Assembly: GCA_902810705.1 (NCBI GenBank)
Contig: CADDYU010000008.1
Location: 1 to 54,257 of the forward strand
Direction of reading: 5' to 3'
Length of the DNA stretch: 54,257 bases
Origin: Methylococcaceae bacterium
Lineage (GTDB): Bacteria; Pseudomonadota; Gammaproteobacteria; Methylococcales; Methylococcaceae
Positions 46,076 through 54,257 of this stretch are shown piece after piece. Position 1 is the stretch's first letter; each line of letters opens with the position of its first letter. Below the pieces are notes generated by a model. It was not told where the DNA came from and did not search any database. It saw nothing but the letters and a program-made list of their open reading frames with translations. The position numbers and the translations under genes were made by a program.

Positions 46076-47077
46076 ATGACGACAATTTCATTGGTCATTC
46101 CCGTATTCAACGAAACCGAGGCCATTCCAACATTTCTGGCCGAGATGGAGTCGATTTCGAAGCGGATGGATGGCTACCGCTTCGAATTCGTCTTCGTCAA
46201 TGACGGCAGCACCGACGACACCTTGGACTGCTTGATCGAGGCCTCGAAAAACCGGTCCGACCTGGTGGTGGTGGACCTGACCCGCAATTTCGGCAAGGAG
46301 GCGGCTCTGACGGCGGGCCTGCAGGAAGCCTCGGGCGATGCGGTCATTCCGATGGACGTGGACTTGCAGGACCCGCCGGAAGTGATACCCTGCCTGGTCG
46401 CCGAATGGGAGAAGGGCTTCGAGGTGGTGCTGGCCAAGCGCTCCGACCGTTCCTCGGACTCCTTCTTGAAACGCCGGACCGCCGCCTGGTTTTATCGGGT
46501 TCACAATTTTTTGTCCGATCCCAAGATCCCCGAGGACGTGGGTGATTTTCGCCTGCTCGATCGGAAGGTGGTGGACGCGCTGAAAACCCTGCCGGAACGG
46601 CGCCGCTTCATGAAGGGCCTGTTTGCCTGGCTGGGCTTCCGCACCCAATGCATTGAGTACACCCGTCAGCCGCGGATCGCCGGCCGAACCAAGTTCTCGG
46701 GGTGGAAGCTTTGGAACTTCGCCCTGGAAGGCATCACCAGCTTCAGCACCACGCCCTTGCGGGTCTGGACTTACGTCGGCCTGATCGTGGCCTTGGGGGC
46801 GTTCGCCTATCTGATCTTCATCATTGCCCAAACGCTGATCTACGGCGTGGACGTACCCGGCTACGCGTCGTTGCTGGTTACAATATTGTTCCTGGGCGGA
46901 GTGCAGCTCATAGGGATCGGTATGCTGGGAGAATATATAGGACGCATCTATACGGAAGCCAAGCAAAGGCCGGTGTACCTGGTCCGAGCGAAATTCAAGA
47001 ACGGAGCCGAATTCGGCGGCAAGCGGCGGCCCTTGTATGTCCTTCAGGGTCGCCGCAGCGGGCAGGCCGGGCGATGA
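46076..47077 (+). CDS. GtrB/ArnC-like polyprenyl-phosphate glycosyltransferase
   Basis: A 333-residue GT2 that should attach a sugar to polyprenol phosphate on the cytoplasmic face. Motifs: SLVIPVFNETEAI at residue 5, FVNDGSTDDT, TRNFGKEAALTAGL, DVDLQDPPE, DVGDFRLLDRKVV, RIAGRTKFSGWKL. Two C-terminal membrane helices follow (about 235-257 and 270-292), as in GtrB. The ATG at 46076 has a full AAGGAGG site ten bases upstream. It heads a tightly coupled trio: its stop overlaps the methyltransferase start (ATGA), and a GtrA-family gene follows. Confidence 0.93.
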   Translation: MTTISLVIPVFNETEAIPTFLAEMESISKRMDGYRFEFVFVNDGSTDDTLDCLIEASKNRSDLVVVDLTRNFGKEAALTAGLQEASGDAVIPMDVDLQDPPEVIPCLVAEWEKGFEVVLAKRSDRSSDSFLKRRTAAWFYRVHNFLSDPKIPEDVGDFRLLDRKVVDALKTLPERRRFMKGLFAWLGFRTQCIEYTRQPRIAGRTKFSGWKLWNFALEGITSFSTTPLRVWTYVGLIVALGAFAYLIFIIAQTLIYGVDVPGYASLLVTILFLGGVQLIGIGMLGEYIGRIYTEAKQRPVYLVRAKFKNGAEFGGKRRPLYVLQGRRSGQAGR

Positions 47078-47802
47078 ACCCGGAAGCTTACGAGGTCATG
47101 GCGCGGACCGAGGATGAGCACTGGTGGTTCGCGGGACGGCGGCGAATCCTCGCCTCAATCATCGAAGCCCTGAATCCCGGTCCTGGGGCCCGCATTCTGG
47201 AAGTTGGCGCCGGCACCGGCGGCAATCTCGCCATGCTGGATCGTTTCGGCGAAGTCCATGCCGTCGAACTCGACGACTACGCCCGGGCCAGGGCGGCGGA
47301 AAAAACCGGCGTTCCGGTGCGGAAGGGATTTCTCCCCGATGGCTTACCTTTCGATACCCCCAGCTTCGATCTGGTGTGCCTGTTCGATGTCTTGGAGCAT
47401 ATCGAGGACGACGTGGCGGCATTGCGGGCCTTGCGGCAGCTGCTTAAACCCGGCGGGAGCATTCTCCTGACGGTGCCGGCCCATGCTTGGCTCTGGAGCC
47501 AGCACGACGTGAAACTCCATCATTTCCGCCGCTACACCAAAAAGACGCTGCGGCAATGCTGCGATGAAGCGGGCTGCAGGATCGCCCGGATGTCCTATTT
47601 CAACCTGTGGCTGTTCCCTCTCGCGGTCGCCGCGCGGTTCGCCGACCGGCTGCTGCCCGGCGAGCGCAGCCTTGGCGAGGAGCCGCCGGCCCATCCGCTC
47701 AACGCGGCTTTTCTGACCCTTTTCGGCAGCGAGGCGGCGCTTTTGCGGCGGGCCAATCTGCCGCTCGGGGTTTCGCTGCTGGCCATCCTGACCGCCACGT
47801 GA
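47074..47802 (+). CDS. class I SAM-dependent methyltransferase
   Basis: A 242-residue methyltransferase. The N-terminal EDEHWWFAGRRRILASII is typical of small methyltransferases found in glycan and polyprenol-sugar loci. Motif I is ILEVGAGTGGNLAML (about 42-56), then DLVCLFDVLEHIEDD and LKPGGSILLTVPAHAWLWS, a pattern of the Methyltransf_11/23 group, with HHFRRYTKKTL near residue 150. It overlaps the upstream GT2 by four bases and the downstream GtrA gene by four bases, so the three are made together. The substrate is not known. Confidence 0.9.
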   Translation: MNPEAYEVMARTEDEHWWFAGRRRILASIIEALNPGPGARILEVGAGTGGNLAMLDRFGEVHAVELDDYARARAAEKTGVPVRKGFLPDGLPFDTPSFDLVCLFDVLEHIEDDVAALRALRQLLKPGGSILLTVPAHAWLWSQHDVKLHHFRRYTKKTLRQCCDEAGCRIARMSYFNLWLFPLAVAARFADRLLPGERSLGEEPPAHPLNAAFLTLFGSEAALLRRANLPLGVSLLAILTAT

Positions 47803-48293
47803 TCAAGCCCTTTCTAAGGCGCGTCATCAAATTCGGCGTTTCGGGCGTCATCGTCACCGCCTGCCATACCGCCTATGCCGTGACGGCGATCCAATTGAAC
47901 GGCTGGACGCCGCCCGCCGCCAATGGCGCCGCGTTCACTTTCGGAACCCTGATTTCCTATTTGCTGAACACCCGCTGGAGTTTTTCCGGGCAGATCTCCG
48001 GCCGCTCCTTCCTGCGCTTTTGGCTGGTCTGCAGCGTGGGGCTGGTGCAATCCATCCTCCTCTCCGCCGCCGTGGAACGCGCCGGCCTAGCGTATCCGGT
48101 CGGGATCGCCCTGATTGTCCTCACCGTGCCCCCGGTCAATTTCCTGCTCCACTCGCTATGGACCTATCGCCCGGCGAAGGCGCCGGAACTCGCGTTGCGA
48201 GCGCCTCCCCCCCGTCCGCAACCTCGCGCCGCGGCGCACAAGCCCAATCGGCGACGGGCGCGGCGGCGCTCCGGCCAGCGGCATTCACGATAG
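47799..48293 (+). CDS. GtrA-family membrane protein with a basic tail
   Basis: A small membrane protein (164 residues) of the GtrA family, thought to help flip polyprenol-phosphate sugars made by GtrB-type enzymes. Four membrane segments are visible: FGVSGVIVTACHTAYAVTAI, the AAFTFGTLISYLLNTRWSF region, FWLVCSVGLVQSILLSAAV, and the PVGIALIVLTVPPVNFLLHS region with the family-typical WTYRP after it. The start is GTG, overlapping the preceding stop (GTGA). The last ~35 residues are rich in Pro and Arg, an unusual extension for this family. The stop is seven bases from the opposing GT4 gene. Confidence 0.88.
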   Translation: MIKPFLRRVIKFGVSGVIVTACHTAYAVTAIQLNGWTPPAANGAAFTFGTLISYLLNTRWSFSGQISGRSFLRFWLVCSVGLVQSILLSAAVERAGLAYPVGIALIVLTVPPVNFLLHSLWTYRPAKAPELALRAPPPRPQPRAAAHKPNRRRARRRSGQRHSR

Positions 48294-48300
48294 GCCCCTA

Positions 48301-49518
48301 TCAGCCGGCTCCAGCTGAAGGCCGTTCCACGAGTTTCTGGAACTCCTCACATAACACGGCGATCCGCCCGTCCCAGCCATTGGCGCGGGCGTAATCGATG
48401 ATGGTCTCCCGGTCCCACGAAGCGGCGAGCGCCCGGTCCAAGGCATCCCTCAAAGCTTCCGGTTGACCGAAGGGCACGATCAGGCCGAGTTCGTCCCGGC
48501 AGACGACTTCCCGATTGCCCCCCACGTCGGTAGCGACGACCGGCAAGCCGCAGGCCATCGCTTCCAGGAGCACGTTCGCCCAACCCTCGTTGGCGGTGGC
48601 GAGCACGAACACGTCGGCGGCCGAGAGCGGCTCCTTCAAGGCCGCAGAAGGCATGGGGCCGAGAAAGCGTACCGTGTCCTCCAAGCCCAAGGTCGCGACT
48701 TGCCGGCGCAGCCGCTCCGACCAGTCTCCCTCGGGGCTGGCGCCGCCCACGATCAGGTACACGAGGTGCGGATGTTTGCCTTTCAGAGCCGGCAGCAACT
48801 CGTTGACCCGGTGAAAGCCCTTGCGCTCCACCAGGCCGCCCACCGTGATCAAGACCCGCGCCGCGTCGGCAATACCCAGCGCCCGCCGGGCCGCGGATTT
48901 GTCCAGCGGATGGAAAATCGAGGTATCCACGCCGTTGCCGACCACCCGGATCTTGGCGGCGTCGGCGCCCAGCCCCGCCATGTGGCGCTTCAGGGAGTCC
49001 GCCACCGAAAACACCCGCTTCGCCCCGGTCAAGGCCAGAAGCATTCGCTTCCGGCGCGATCCGGATTTCGCCAGGGGCACCTCGGTGCCGCGCAGGGTGA
49101 TCGTGACCGGCAGCCCGAGCCAGCGGCCGAGCCGCACGGCGGCGTAGCCGTCGGGGTAGGCGAAATGGGCGTCGATGAGGTTGTGGCCGGAGTTCTTCAG
49201 GCGGCGCAGCAAGGGCGCGCTGCAGAGCGCCATGGACAGGCCATCCAGGCGCCGAAGGAAGCCGGGCGCCGCCAGGAACCGGGGATAGAAGACCGAAACT
49301 CCAGCCTGCGTTTCCATGCGCGCCGGCAGCGGTCGGTAGTCGGGCTTCCACCGCCGGAGCCAGCCCTGGCACGGGAACCAGGGCACCGGCGATACCACGG
49401 TCAGAGGCAGATGCGCGCCCACCCGGAACATGCGCTCGCGGATGAAAATCCCGGCGTGGGGTCGGACGGAACTCGGGAACAGGGAGGAAAACACGATGAG
49501 CTTGGGCGTCATGCTCAT
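48301..49518 (-). CDS. GT4 family glycosyltransferase
   Basis: A 405-residue GT-B glycosyltransferase. The N-terminal domain starts VFSSLFPSSVRPHAGIFIRER and has DAHFAYPDGYAAVRL and TLRGTEVPLAKSG. The C-terminal donor domain has VGNGVDTSIFHP, TVGGLVERKGFHRV, and the E-x7-E motif in NEGWANVLLEAMACGLPVV. All core elements are present. The start overlaps the stop of the asparagine-synthase-like gene upstream (ATGA), so the two are coupled. A cytoplasmic glycan assembly role is likely; the sugar is unknown. Confidence 0.92.
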   Translation of the reverse strand: MSMTPKLIVFSSLFPSSVRPHAGIFIRERMFRVGAHLPLTVVSPVPWFPCQGWLRRWKPDYRPLPARMETQAGVSVFYPRFLAAPGFLRRLDGLSMALCSAPLLRRLKNSGHNLIDAHFAYPDGYAAVRLGRWLGLPVTITLRGTEVPLAKSGSRRKRMLLALTGAKRVFSVADSLKRHMAGLGADAAKIRVVGNGVDTSIFHPLDKSAARRALGIADAARVLITVGGLVERKGFHRVNELLPALKGKHPHLVYLIVGGASPEGDWSERLRRQVATLGLEDTVRFLGPMPSAALKEPLSAADVFVLATANEGWANVLLEAMACGLPVVATDVGGNREVVCRDELGLIVPFGQPEALRDALDRALAASWDRETIIDYARANGWDGRIAVLCEEFQKLVERPSAGAG

Positions 49519-51362
49519 GGGGAAGCCGCGCCGCGTGACTCTTTGGCGTCCAGCCATAACGCCAGCATCATCAAGATCCAGATCAGCTCGCCGTAATAGC
49601 CCGAATGTCCGGATCGGTGCATCCGGATCGCCGCGTCGATGAAGCCGGGCAGGAAGTACGCTCGCCGCTTGAGCTGGCTCACGCTGTCGTAGGCCAGGTC
49701 TCGGAGCGGCGGATGTTCCTTGAGCCAGATGCCGAACGGCAGGCCGAAACCGTGCTTGGATTTCCGGAGAATGGCCTCCGGGAGAAAGCCTCCGAACGCC
49801 TGCTTGTAGAACCAGCGGAGCTTGCCGCGCCTGAGCTTGAGCCGGGAGGGCACCCGGCAGGACAGTTCCACCACCTCGTCGTCCAGCATGGGATAAGCGA
49901 CCGAAATCCCGGCCAGTTCGCACATCCGGTTGACCTTCACCAGATCGTTGTCGTGCAGGGTGATTTTCCAGTCCAGGTAGAGCATGCGGTTCAGCGCCGA
50001 GGCTTCCGGCAGACGGCCGTAACACTCCCGCTGGGCGGCGAGGGGCGCGTCCAGCTCGATCGCCGCGAGAAAATCGGCGGCGAAGACCTCGGCCGGCGCC
50101 ACCCGATGCAGGAAGTTGTAGTCGTGCAGGCGGTCCGGCAAGGGCACCCTGGCTTGCTCGACATAGCGGGCGATCTTCTGGGCCGGAAACCGCCCGGTCA
50201 GCGCCGCCGGCAGCGCGCGCAAGCCGGCCTCGAGGCCGTTCCGCACCCGCCCCGGCAGCGCGCCATAGGGCTCGAACCACTGTTGCTTGGCGTAGCGCGC
50301 GTTGCCGGCGAACAATTCGTCGCCGCCGTCCCCGCCCAACAGCAGGTCCACGCCGTGCGCCTTCGCGAGCTTGGCGCAGAAATAGGTGGGCAAGGCGGAC
50401 GAATTGCCGAACGGCTCGTCGCAAGCGGCGGCGATGCTAGGAATGGCGGCCACGGCGTCGTCGGGCGTCAGATAATAGTCGAACTGACGGGTCTTGAAGT
50501 GCTCGGCCGCGATCCGGGCATAGGCCAGTTCATCGTAGCCTTGCACCGGAAAGCCGATGGAGAAGGTCCTGGCCATCCCGGGGCTGGCTCGCGCCAATGC
50601 CCCGGCCACGGTGGAGCTGTCGAGACCGCCGCTGAGGAAGGCTCCGACGGTTCCGCCAGCCTCCCCGAACCGCGCCACGGCATCGAAGACCGCGTTCCGC
50701 AATCGCTCGGCCAAATCCTCCCGGGGACTTGTATCTTCCCGGAATTCCGGCTGCCAGTAACGCTCCACCTCCGCCTTGCCGTCTCGGAATATCAGGCGCT
50801 GCGCTCCTTCCAGCTTGCGGACTTGCCGGTAGATCGAACCGGGGCTGGGGCAGTGGTGCGAATAGACGTAGTCGAACACAGCCTGGGAATCGATCTCCCG
50901 GCCTACGGCCGGATGGGCGAGCACCAGGTCGGCGCTGGAGCCGAACACCAGGCCCTCGGGACCCTGAGAATAGTACAGGTGCTGTTGGCCGATGCGGTCC
51001 AAGGCCAGAACGACCGTGTCCCGGGCGGGATCGATCACGGCCAGGCTGAAGGCGCCGAGAATCTCCTCGACCAAGGCTTCGCCCCTGCGTCGGTAGGCTT
51101 CCGCCAGGGCGGCGGCATGCCCGAGGCCGCGGGCGACGGCCACAAGATCTGGATCCTTCCAGCGGGGGAATCCGGCGATCGCCGCTAGCACCCCATCCGC
51201 CGCGGCATGAGCCTCTCCCCCGAAAGCTGCGCAAAGGCGGCCATCGGCCACGGCGTACCTGAGGGGCGCGGGGCACAAGACCTTCCGTTCCACCTCTTGC
51301 AGCAGGCGTTCCAGGGTTTCCGCAGCCAAGGAGGCATCGCGGCAGCCGAACAACCAAGCCAT
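49515..51362 (-). CDS. asparagine-synthase-like protein with a degenerate glutaminase domain
   Basis: A 615-residue protein of the AsnB family. The C-terminal synthetase domain is intact: pyrophosphate loop FLSGGLDSS (242-250), LGGDGGDELFAGN, NRMLYLDWK, KVNRMCELAGISVAYPMLD, and SKHGFGLPFGIWLK. The N-terminal class II amidotransferase domain begins Met-Ala-Trp-Leu, without the Cys2 nucleophile required for glutamine hydrolysis. The ATG at 51362 has GAGGG upstream, and no alternative start places a Cys at position 2. It may use free ammonia or another amine, or amidate a sugar acid in the neighbouring glycan module. It is coupled to a GT4 gene. Free asparagine synthesis is less likely. Confidence 0.85.
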   Translation of the reverse strand: MAWLFGCRDASLAAETLERLLQEVERKVLCPAPLRYAVADGRLCAAFGGEAHAAADGVLAAIAGFPRWKDPDLVAVARGLGHAAALAEAYRRRGEALVEEILGAFSLAVIDPARDTVVLALDRIGQQHLYYSQGPEGLVFGSSADLVLAHPAVGREIDSQAVFDYVYSHHCPSPGSIYRQVRKLEGAQRLIFRDGKAEVERYWQPEFREDTSPREDLAERLRNAVFDAVARFGEAGGTVGAFLSGGLDSSTVAGALARASPGMARTFSIGFPVQGYDELAYARIAAEHFKTRQFDYYLTPDDAVAAIPSIAAACDEPFGNSSALPTYFCAKLAKAHGVDLLLGGDGGDELFAGNARYAKQQWFEPYGALPGRVRNGLEAGLRALPAALTGRFPAQKIARYVEQARVPLPDRLHDYNFLHRVAPAEVFAADFLAAIELDAPLAAQRECYGRLPEASALNRMLYLDWKITLHDNDLVKVNRMCELAGISVAYPMLDDEVVELSCRVPSRLKLRRGKLRWFYKQAFGGFLPEAILRKSKHGFGLPFGIWLKEHPPLRDLAYDSVSQLKRRAYFLPGFIDAAIRMHRSGHSGYYGELIWILMMLALWLDAKESRGAASP

Positions 51363-51764
51363 AGAATACCCTCGTCCCTGATAATCACGGCGGCAGATTG
51401 TACTGTGTCTGGGTTCGGAATAGCCATGACGAGGCGGTCCCGGCAACGGCTGGCAAGGCTCCAGCAAGGCACGCCGCCTTGAACAATCCCGCAAGCGCCG
51501 CCGCGATCGGGCGCCAAGCGGGCGGTTGACCGTCCATTCTCTTCAAGGAATGGTAGAATCGATCGGATTTGAGGCGATACGACTTACTCAGGGTCGCCTT
51601 TTAGATTTGGCGCTGAATAAAGCATCAGGCTGAGGGGGTTATAAGGAATGCATCCTTAGGGTCCCATCTCTCGAATGGAGCCTTTTAAAGTGCCTGCGGA
51701 AAACGCAAAATTAGCTTTATTGAGCGGCATTTTCCGAGTTTTCTTCAAAACGTAAGGAATTGTT
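51363..51764. other. 402-base divergent spacer upstream of kaiC
   Basis: No gene supported. It lies between the divergent asparagine-synthase-like gene and kaiC and should contain both promoters. It turns AT-rich in its last 200 bases. An inverted repeat (51642-51658) and a TAAGGA ribosome site at 51753-51758 for kaiC are the visible elements; no clear -35/-10 pair was identified. Confidence 0.5.
51642..51658. promoter_or_regulatory. inverted repeat upstream of kaiC
   Basis: TAAGGA and TCCTTA form perfect arms around ATGCA, about 106 bases before the kaiC start codon in the AT-rich leader. It could be an operator for the Kai operon. No motif of a known regulator is recognised. Confidence 0.3.
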
Positions 51765-53525
51765 ATGCTTCTATCCCTTTCCGTTGGCGCCGTGGCGAAT
51801 GCTCTGCCGAAGACGCCCACCGGCATCGAGGGCCTGGATGAAATCACCCTGGGCGGCTTGCCCACCGGGCGCACGACCCTGGTGTGCGGCGGGCCCGGCT
51901 GTGGCAAGACGCTGCTCGGGATGGAATTTCTGCTGCGCGGCATTCTCCAGTACGGCGAGCCCGGCGTCTTCATGGCCTTCGAGGAAAACGCCGGCGAACT
52001 GGCCGCCAACGTGGCGTCCCTGGGCTATGACCTGAACCAGCTATGCGCCGGCGGGCAGCTGTTCATCGATTATGTCCGCGTGGACCGCTCCGAGATCGAG
52101 GAGACCGGCGAATACGATCTCGACGGTCTCTTCATCCGCCTGGCGGACGCGATCGGCCGGATCGGCGCGAAGCGGGTGGTTCTGGATACCCTGGAAATGC
52201 TGTTTTCCGGCTTGCGAAACGAATCCATTCTGCGGGCCGAGCTGCGGCGGCTGTTCCGCTGGCTGAAGGACCGGGGCGTCACCACCATCATCACCGCCGA
52301 GCGCGGCCATGGCCAGCTGACCCGGCACGGGCTGGAGGAATACGTGTCGGACTGCGTGATCCTGCTGGACTTCCGCGTCCACGAGGAGATCGCCACGCGC
52401 CGCCTGCGGGTGGTCAAATACCGCGGCACCTTGCATGGCACCAACGAATACCCGTTTCTGATCGATGAAAAGGGCATCTCGGTCTTTCCCGTCACCTCTC
52501 TGGGATTGGACCATGAGGTCTCCAACGAGCGGGTCTCGACGGGCATTCCAAGGCTCGACATCATGCTGGGGGGACAGGGGGTCTATCGAGGCAGCAGCGT
52601 GCTGATCACGGGCACCGCCGGGACGGGTAAAACCAGCCTCGCCGCCCATTTCGCCGTCGCGGCCTGCGGCCGGGGCGAGAGGGTGCTCTACTTCGCCTTC
52701 GAAGAGTCGGCGAGCCAAATCATCCGCAACATGGGGTCCATCGGCCTTGATCTGAAAACTCCGATCGATCGGGGACTACTACGCTTTTCCGCCATGCGAC
52801 CCACCTTTCAGCGTCTGGAGACTCATTTGGCAACGATGTTCAAGTTTTTTGCGGATTTCCAACCGCGCACCGTTATTATCGATCCCATTACCAATTTGGC
52901 CTCGGCGGGCACGCTCACCGAAGCCAAGCTCGTATTGCTGCGCCTGATGGACTTCTTCAAGAGCCATCGAATCACCGCCTTCTTTACCAATCTTACCAGC
53001 GGAAAGGAGGACATCGCGCAAACCGAGGCGGGCGTATCCTCGCTGATGGATACCTGGCTCGGGCTCCGCACGATCGAGGAGGGCGGCGGCGAGCGGAATC
53101 GCGCGCTCTATGTCCTGAAATCGCGGGGCATGGCCCACTCCAATCAAATTCGAGAATTCCGGCTCACCGAGCGGGGAGTCGAGCTGGTGGATGCCTATCT
53201 CGGTCCGGCGGGCGTTTTGACGGGAACGGCACGTTTCGTCCAAGAATCCAAGGAAAAGGCGGAGGCGCTTCTACGCAGTCAGGAACTCGACGCAAAGCAG
53301 CGGGCCATCGCTCGAAAACGCCAAGCGCTGGAGGCGCAGATTGCCGCCCTGCGCATCGAGCTCCAATCGGAAGAAGACCAGCTGCAGCGGCTTGCAGTCC
53401 AAATGGAAGCGGATGCCGCGCTAAGGGAGGCGGAGCGGGCGCGTTTCGCGGCGCTGCGCCAGGCGGATGCCAATCTGAGGGAAGCCGCGGTGGAATCGCC
53501 GTCGCGGCTGGAGCAAGCCCGATGA
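51765..53525 (+). CDS. kaiC: KaiC-family double-domain ATPase with coiled-coil tail
   Basis: A 586-residue RecA-type ATPase with two KaiC domains. CI: Walker A GGPGCGKT (42-49), catalytic Glu pair 73-74 in FEEN. CII: Walker A GTAGTGKT (283-290), Glu pair 313-314 in FEES. Aligned by eye to cyanobacterial KaiC, the CII phosphosite region reads [13 protein letters not shown], placing Thr420, Ser425 and Ser426 at the three phosphosite positions, so autophosphorylation is possible. After the conserved [13 protein letters not shown], the protein continues for ~100 residues as a Glu/Arg/Ala/Gln-rich coiled coil (490-575) in place of the short cyanobacterial tail that binds KaiA. No kaiA is present. 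It overlaps kaiB by four bases (ATGA). It resembles the non-clock KaiC2 type of other bacteria, probably a stress or redox regulator. Confidence 0.93.
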   Translation: MLLSLSVGAVANALPKTPTGIEGLDEITLGGLPTGRTTLVCGGPGCGKTLLGMEFLLRGILQYGEPGVFMAFEENAGELAANVASLGYDLNQLCAGGQLFIDYVRVDRSEIEETGEYDLDGLFIRLADAIGRIGAKRVVLDTLEMLFSGLRNESILRAELRRLFRWLKDRGVTTIITAERGHGQLTRHGLEEYVSDCVILLDFRVHEEIATRRLRVVKYRGTLHGTNEYPFLIDEKGISVFPVTSLGLDHEVSNERVSTGIPRLDIMLGGQGVYRGSSVLITGTAGTGKTSLAAHFAVAACGRGERVLYFAFEESASQIIRNMGSIGLDLKTPIDRGLLRFSAMRPTFQRLETHLATMFKFFADFQPRTVIIDPITNLASAGTLTEAKLVLLRLMDFFKSHRITAFFTNLTSGKEDIAQTEAGVSSLMDTWLGLRTIEEGGGERNRALYVLKSRGMAHSNQIREFRLTERGVELVDAYLGPAGVLTGTARFVQESKEKAEALLRSQELDAKQRAIARKRQALEAQIAALRIELQSEEDQLQRLAVQMEADAALREAERARFAALRQADANLREAAVESPSRLEQAR

Positions 53526-53872
53526 CCAGCGTAGGCGGCCAGAAGCCGCAGGCCGTGACGGATCTCCTGCAAGACCGAGAGCCGCTGGCCGCTGATATTT
53601 GGGACCTGCGCTTGTATGTGGCGGGCCAGACGGCCAAGTCACTGGCGGCCTTGGCCAACTTGAGGAAGTTCTGCGAGGAGCACCTCGCGGGCCGTTACCG
53701 GATTGAAGTCGTGGATCTTATGGAAAACCCCGAGTTCGCGCGAAGCGACCAGATTCTCGCCATTCCGACCCTGGTCAGAAAGCTGCCGGAGCCCATGCGA
53801 AAGATCATCGGCGATCTCTCCAATACGGAGCGGGTCTTGGTGGGATTGGACCTCCGGCCGCGGGGCGTCTAA
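53522..53872 (+). CDS. kaiB: KaiB-family thioredoxin-like protein (first copy)
   Basis: A 116-residue KaiB homologue expected to bind the KaiC ring. The core matches the family: [39 protein letters not shown], and [20 protein letters not shown] with the cis-proline segment and the RKIIGDLS end. About 25 extra residues precede the core. The start codon overlaps the kaiC stop, so the partner proteins are made together. Confidence 0.95.
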   Translation: MTSVGGQKPQAVTDLLQDREPLAADIWDLRLYVAGQTAKSLAALANLRKFCEEHLAGRYRIEVVDLMENPEFARSDQILAIPTLVRKLPEPMRKIIGDLSNTERVLVGLDLRPRGV

Positions 53873-53904
53873 AGTTTTAAGGAGTGTTCAAAAGGAGTTT
53901 TGTT

Positions 53905-54257
53905 ATGGAAGAACAATGCGGCCGAGATCCCCTGAGCGCCGCATCGGCCGACAATTGCATAGAGAGGTTCGAACCGGCTTCGCCGCCGCGCGAGCGCGCT
54001 GTGCTTCGCCTCTACGTGGCCGGCGGGAGGCCGGGATCGCTGCGCGCGATCACGATGCTCAAGGCGCTATGCGAACAGTACCTGACCGGACGGTACGATC
54101 TCGAAATCATCGATATCTATCAGCAGCCGGAACTCGCGGCGGAAGCGGATATCGTCGTCGCGCCCACCCTAGTTAAAAAGCTCCCGTCACCCCCAAAGCG
54201 CTTTGTCGGCGATTTGTCCGATCCCGAGAAGCTATTGTCAAGCATGGTAATTCCTAG
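53905..54257 (+). CDS. second KaiB-family protein, cut by the window end
   Basis: An open frame from ATG 53905 (AAGGAG at 53892-53897) to the last base without a stop, at least 117 residues. After a ~32-residue variable N-terminus comes the KaiB core: LRLYVAGGRPGSLRAITML, CEQYLTGRYDLEIIDIYQQP, and VAPTLVKKLPSPPKRFVGDL. It is clearly related to the first KaiB but diverged, including Phe-Val in place of Ile-Ile after the KKLP segment. It starts 32 bases after kaiB, so it is part of the same operon. Confidence 0.9.
   Translation, partial: MEEQCGRDPLSAASADNCIERFEPASPPRERAVLRLYVAGGRPGSLRAITMLKALCEQYLTGRYDLEIIDIYQQPELAAEADIVVAPTLVKKLPSPPKRFVGDLSDPEKLLSSMVIP

Noticed and set aside
49605-51188. 527-codon plus-strand frame opposite the asparagine-synthase-like gene
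   Set aside because: The minus strand carries intact synthetase motifs; the plus translation is low in information and has no recognisable domain.

Overview
The window is GC-rich, densely coded DNA, most likely from a gammaproteobacterium related to the methanotrophic Methylococcales. This is an inference. It rests on a serine-pathway trio (serine-glyoxylate aminotransferase, hydroxypyruvate reductase, plant-type glycerate 3-kinase), a sodium-pumping oxaloacetate decarboxylase, typical gammaproteobacterial housekeeping genes (mpl, apaG, apaH, psd, uvrA), a bacterial KaiB/KaiC locus and ABC-dependent O-antigen-type export. No rRNA, tRNA, CRISPR array, transposase or phage gene was seen.

Region 1 (1-10.2 kb) is core metabolism and envelope: the 3' two-thirds of uvrA, a DUF2959 helical protein, an OmpL/BBP2-type porin with a sigma-54-like promoter, the oadGAB operon, and on the minus strand a TauE/SafE-like membrane protein followed by a sigma-54 activator that has no sensor domain. 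Region 2 (10.2-20.5 kb) is C1/C2/C3 metabolism and housekeeping. It holds a decayed minus-strand ORF, eutBC with its own terminator, a palindrome, the serine-pathway genes (interrupted by a 42-bp minisatellite), psd, apaH, apaG and mpl.

Region 3 (20.5-44.1 kb) is a large surface-glycan locus, almost entirely on the minus strand. Wzm/Wzt export genes head it at the right end. Next comes a 1287-residue protein combining a methyltransferase, a repetitive coiled coil, a GT4 glycosyltransferase and an RgpF-like domain. Then follow two GT-C-like membrane proteins, a methyltransferase-GT2 fusion, a separate methyltransferase, an LPG-synthase/AglD-type flippase-like protein, an NAD-dependent epimerase, a 992-residue sulfotransferase-like/GT2/GT2 protein, a COG5610-type HAD protein, a GT2, and a GT2-epimerase fusion. 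Parts of this locus, especially 30.7-32.3 kb, are visibly AT-richer than the flanks, which suggests horizontal acquisition.

Region 4 (44.5-51.4 kb) has a Sad/YneI-type succinate-semialdehyde dehydrogenase and a second glycan module: a GtrB-like GT2, a methyltransferase and a GtrA protein, translationally coupled. Opposite them lie a GT4 and an asparagine-synthase-like protein that lacks the N-terminal nucleophilic Cys. Region 5 (51.4 kb to the end) is a Kai operon: a double-domain KaiC with an added coiled-coil tail, a KaiB, and a second divergent KaiB that runs off the window.

The most interesting signals are the all-in-one chain-modifying/elongating protein next to wzt, which resembles a WbdD-type terminator with a coiled-coil ruler fused to glycosyltransferases, and the KaiC-KaiB-KaiB operon.
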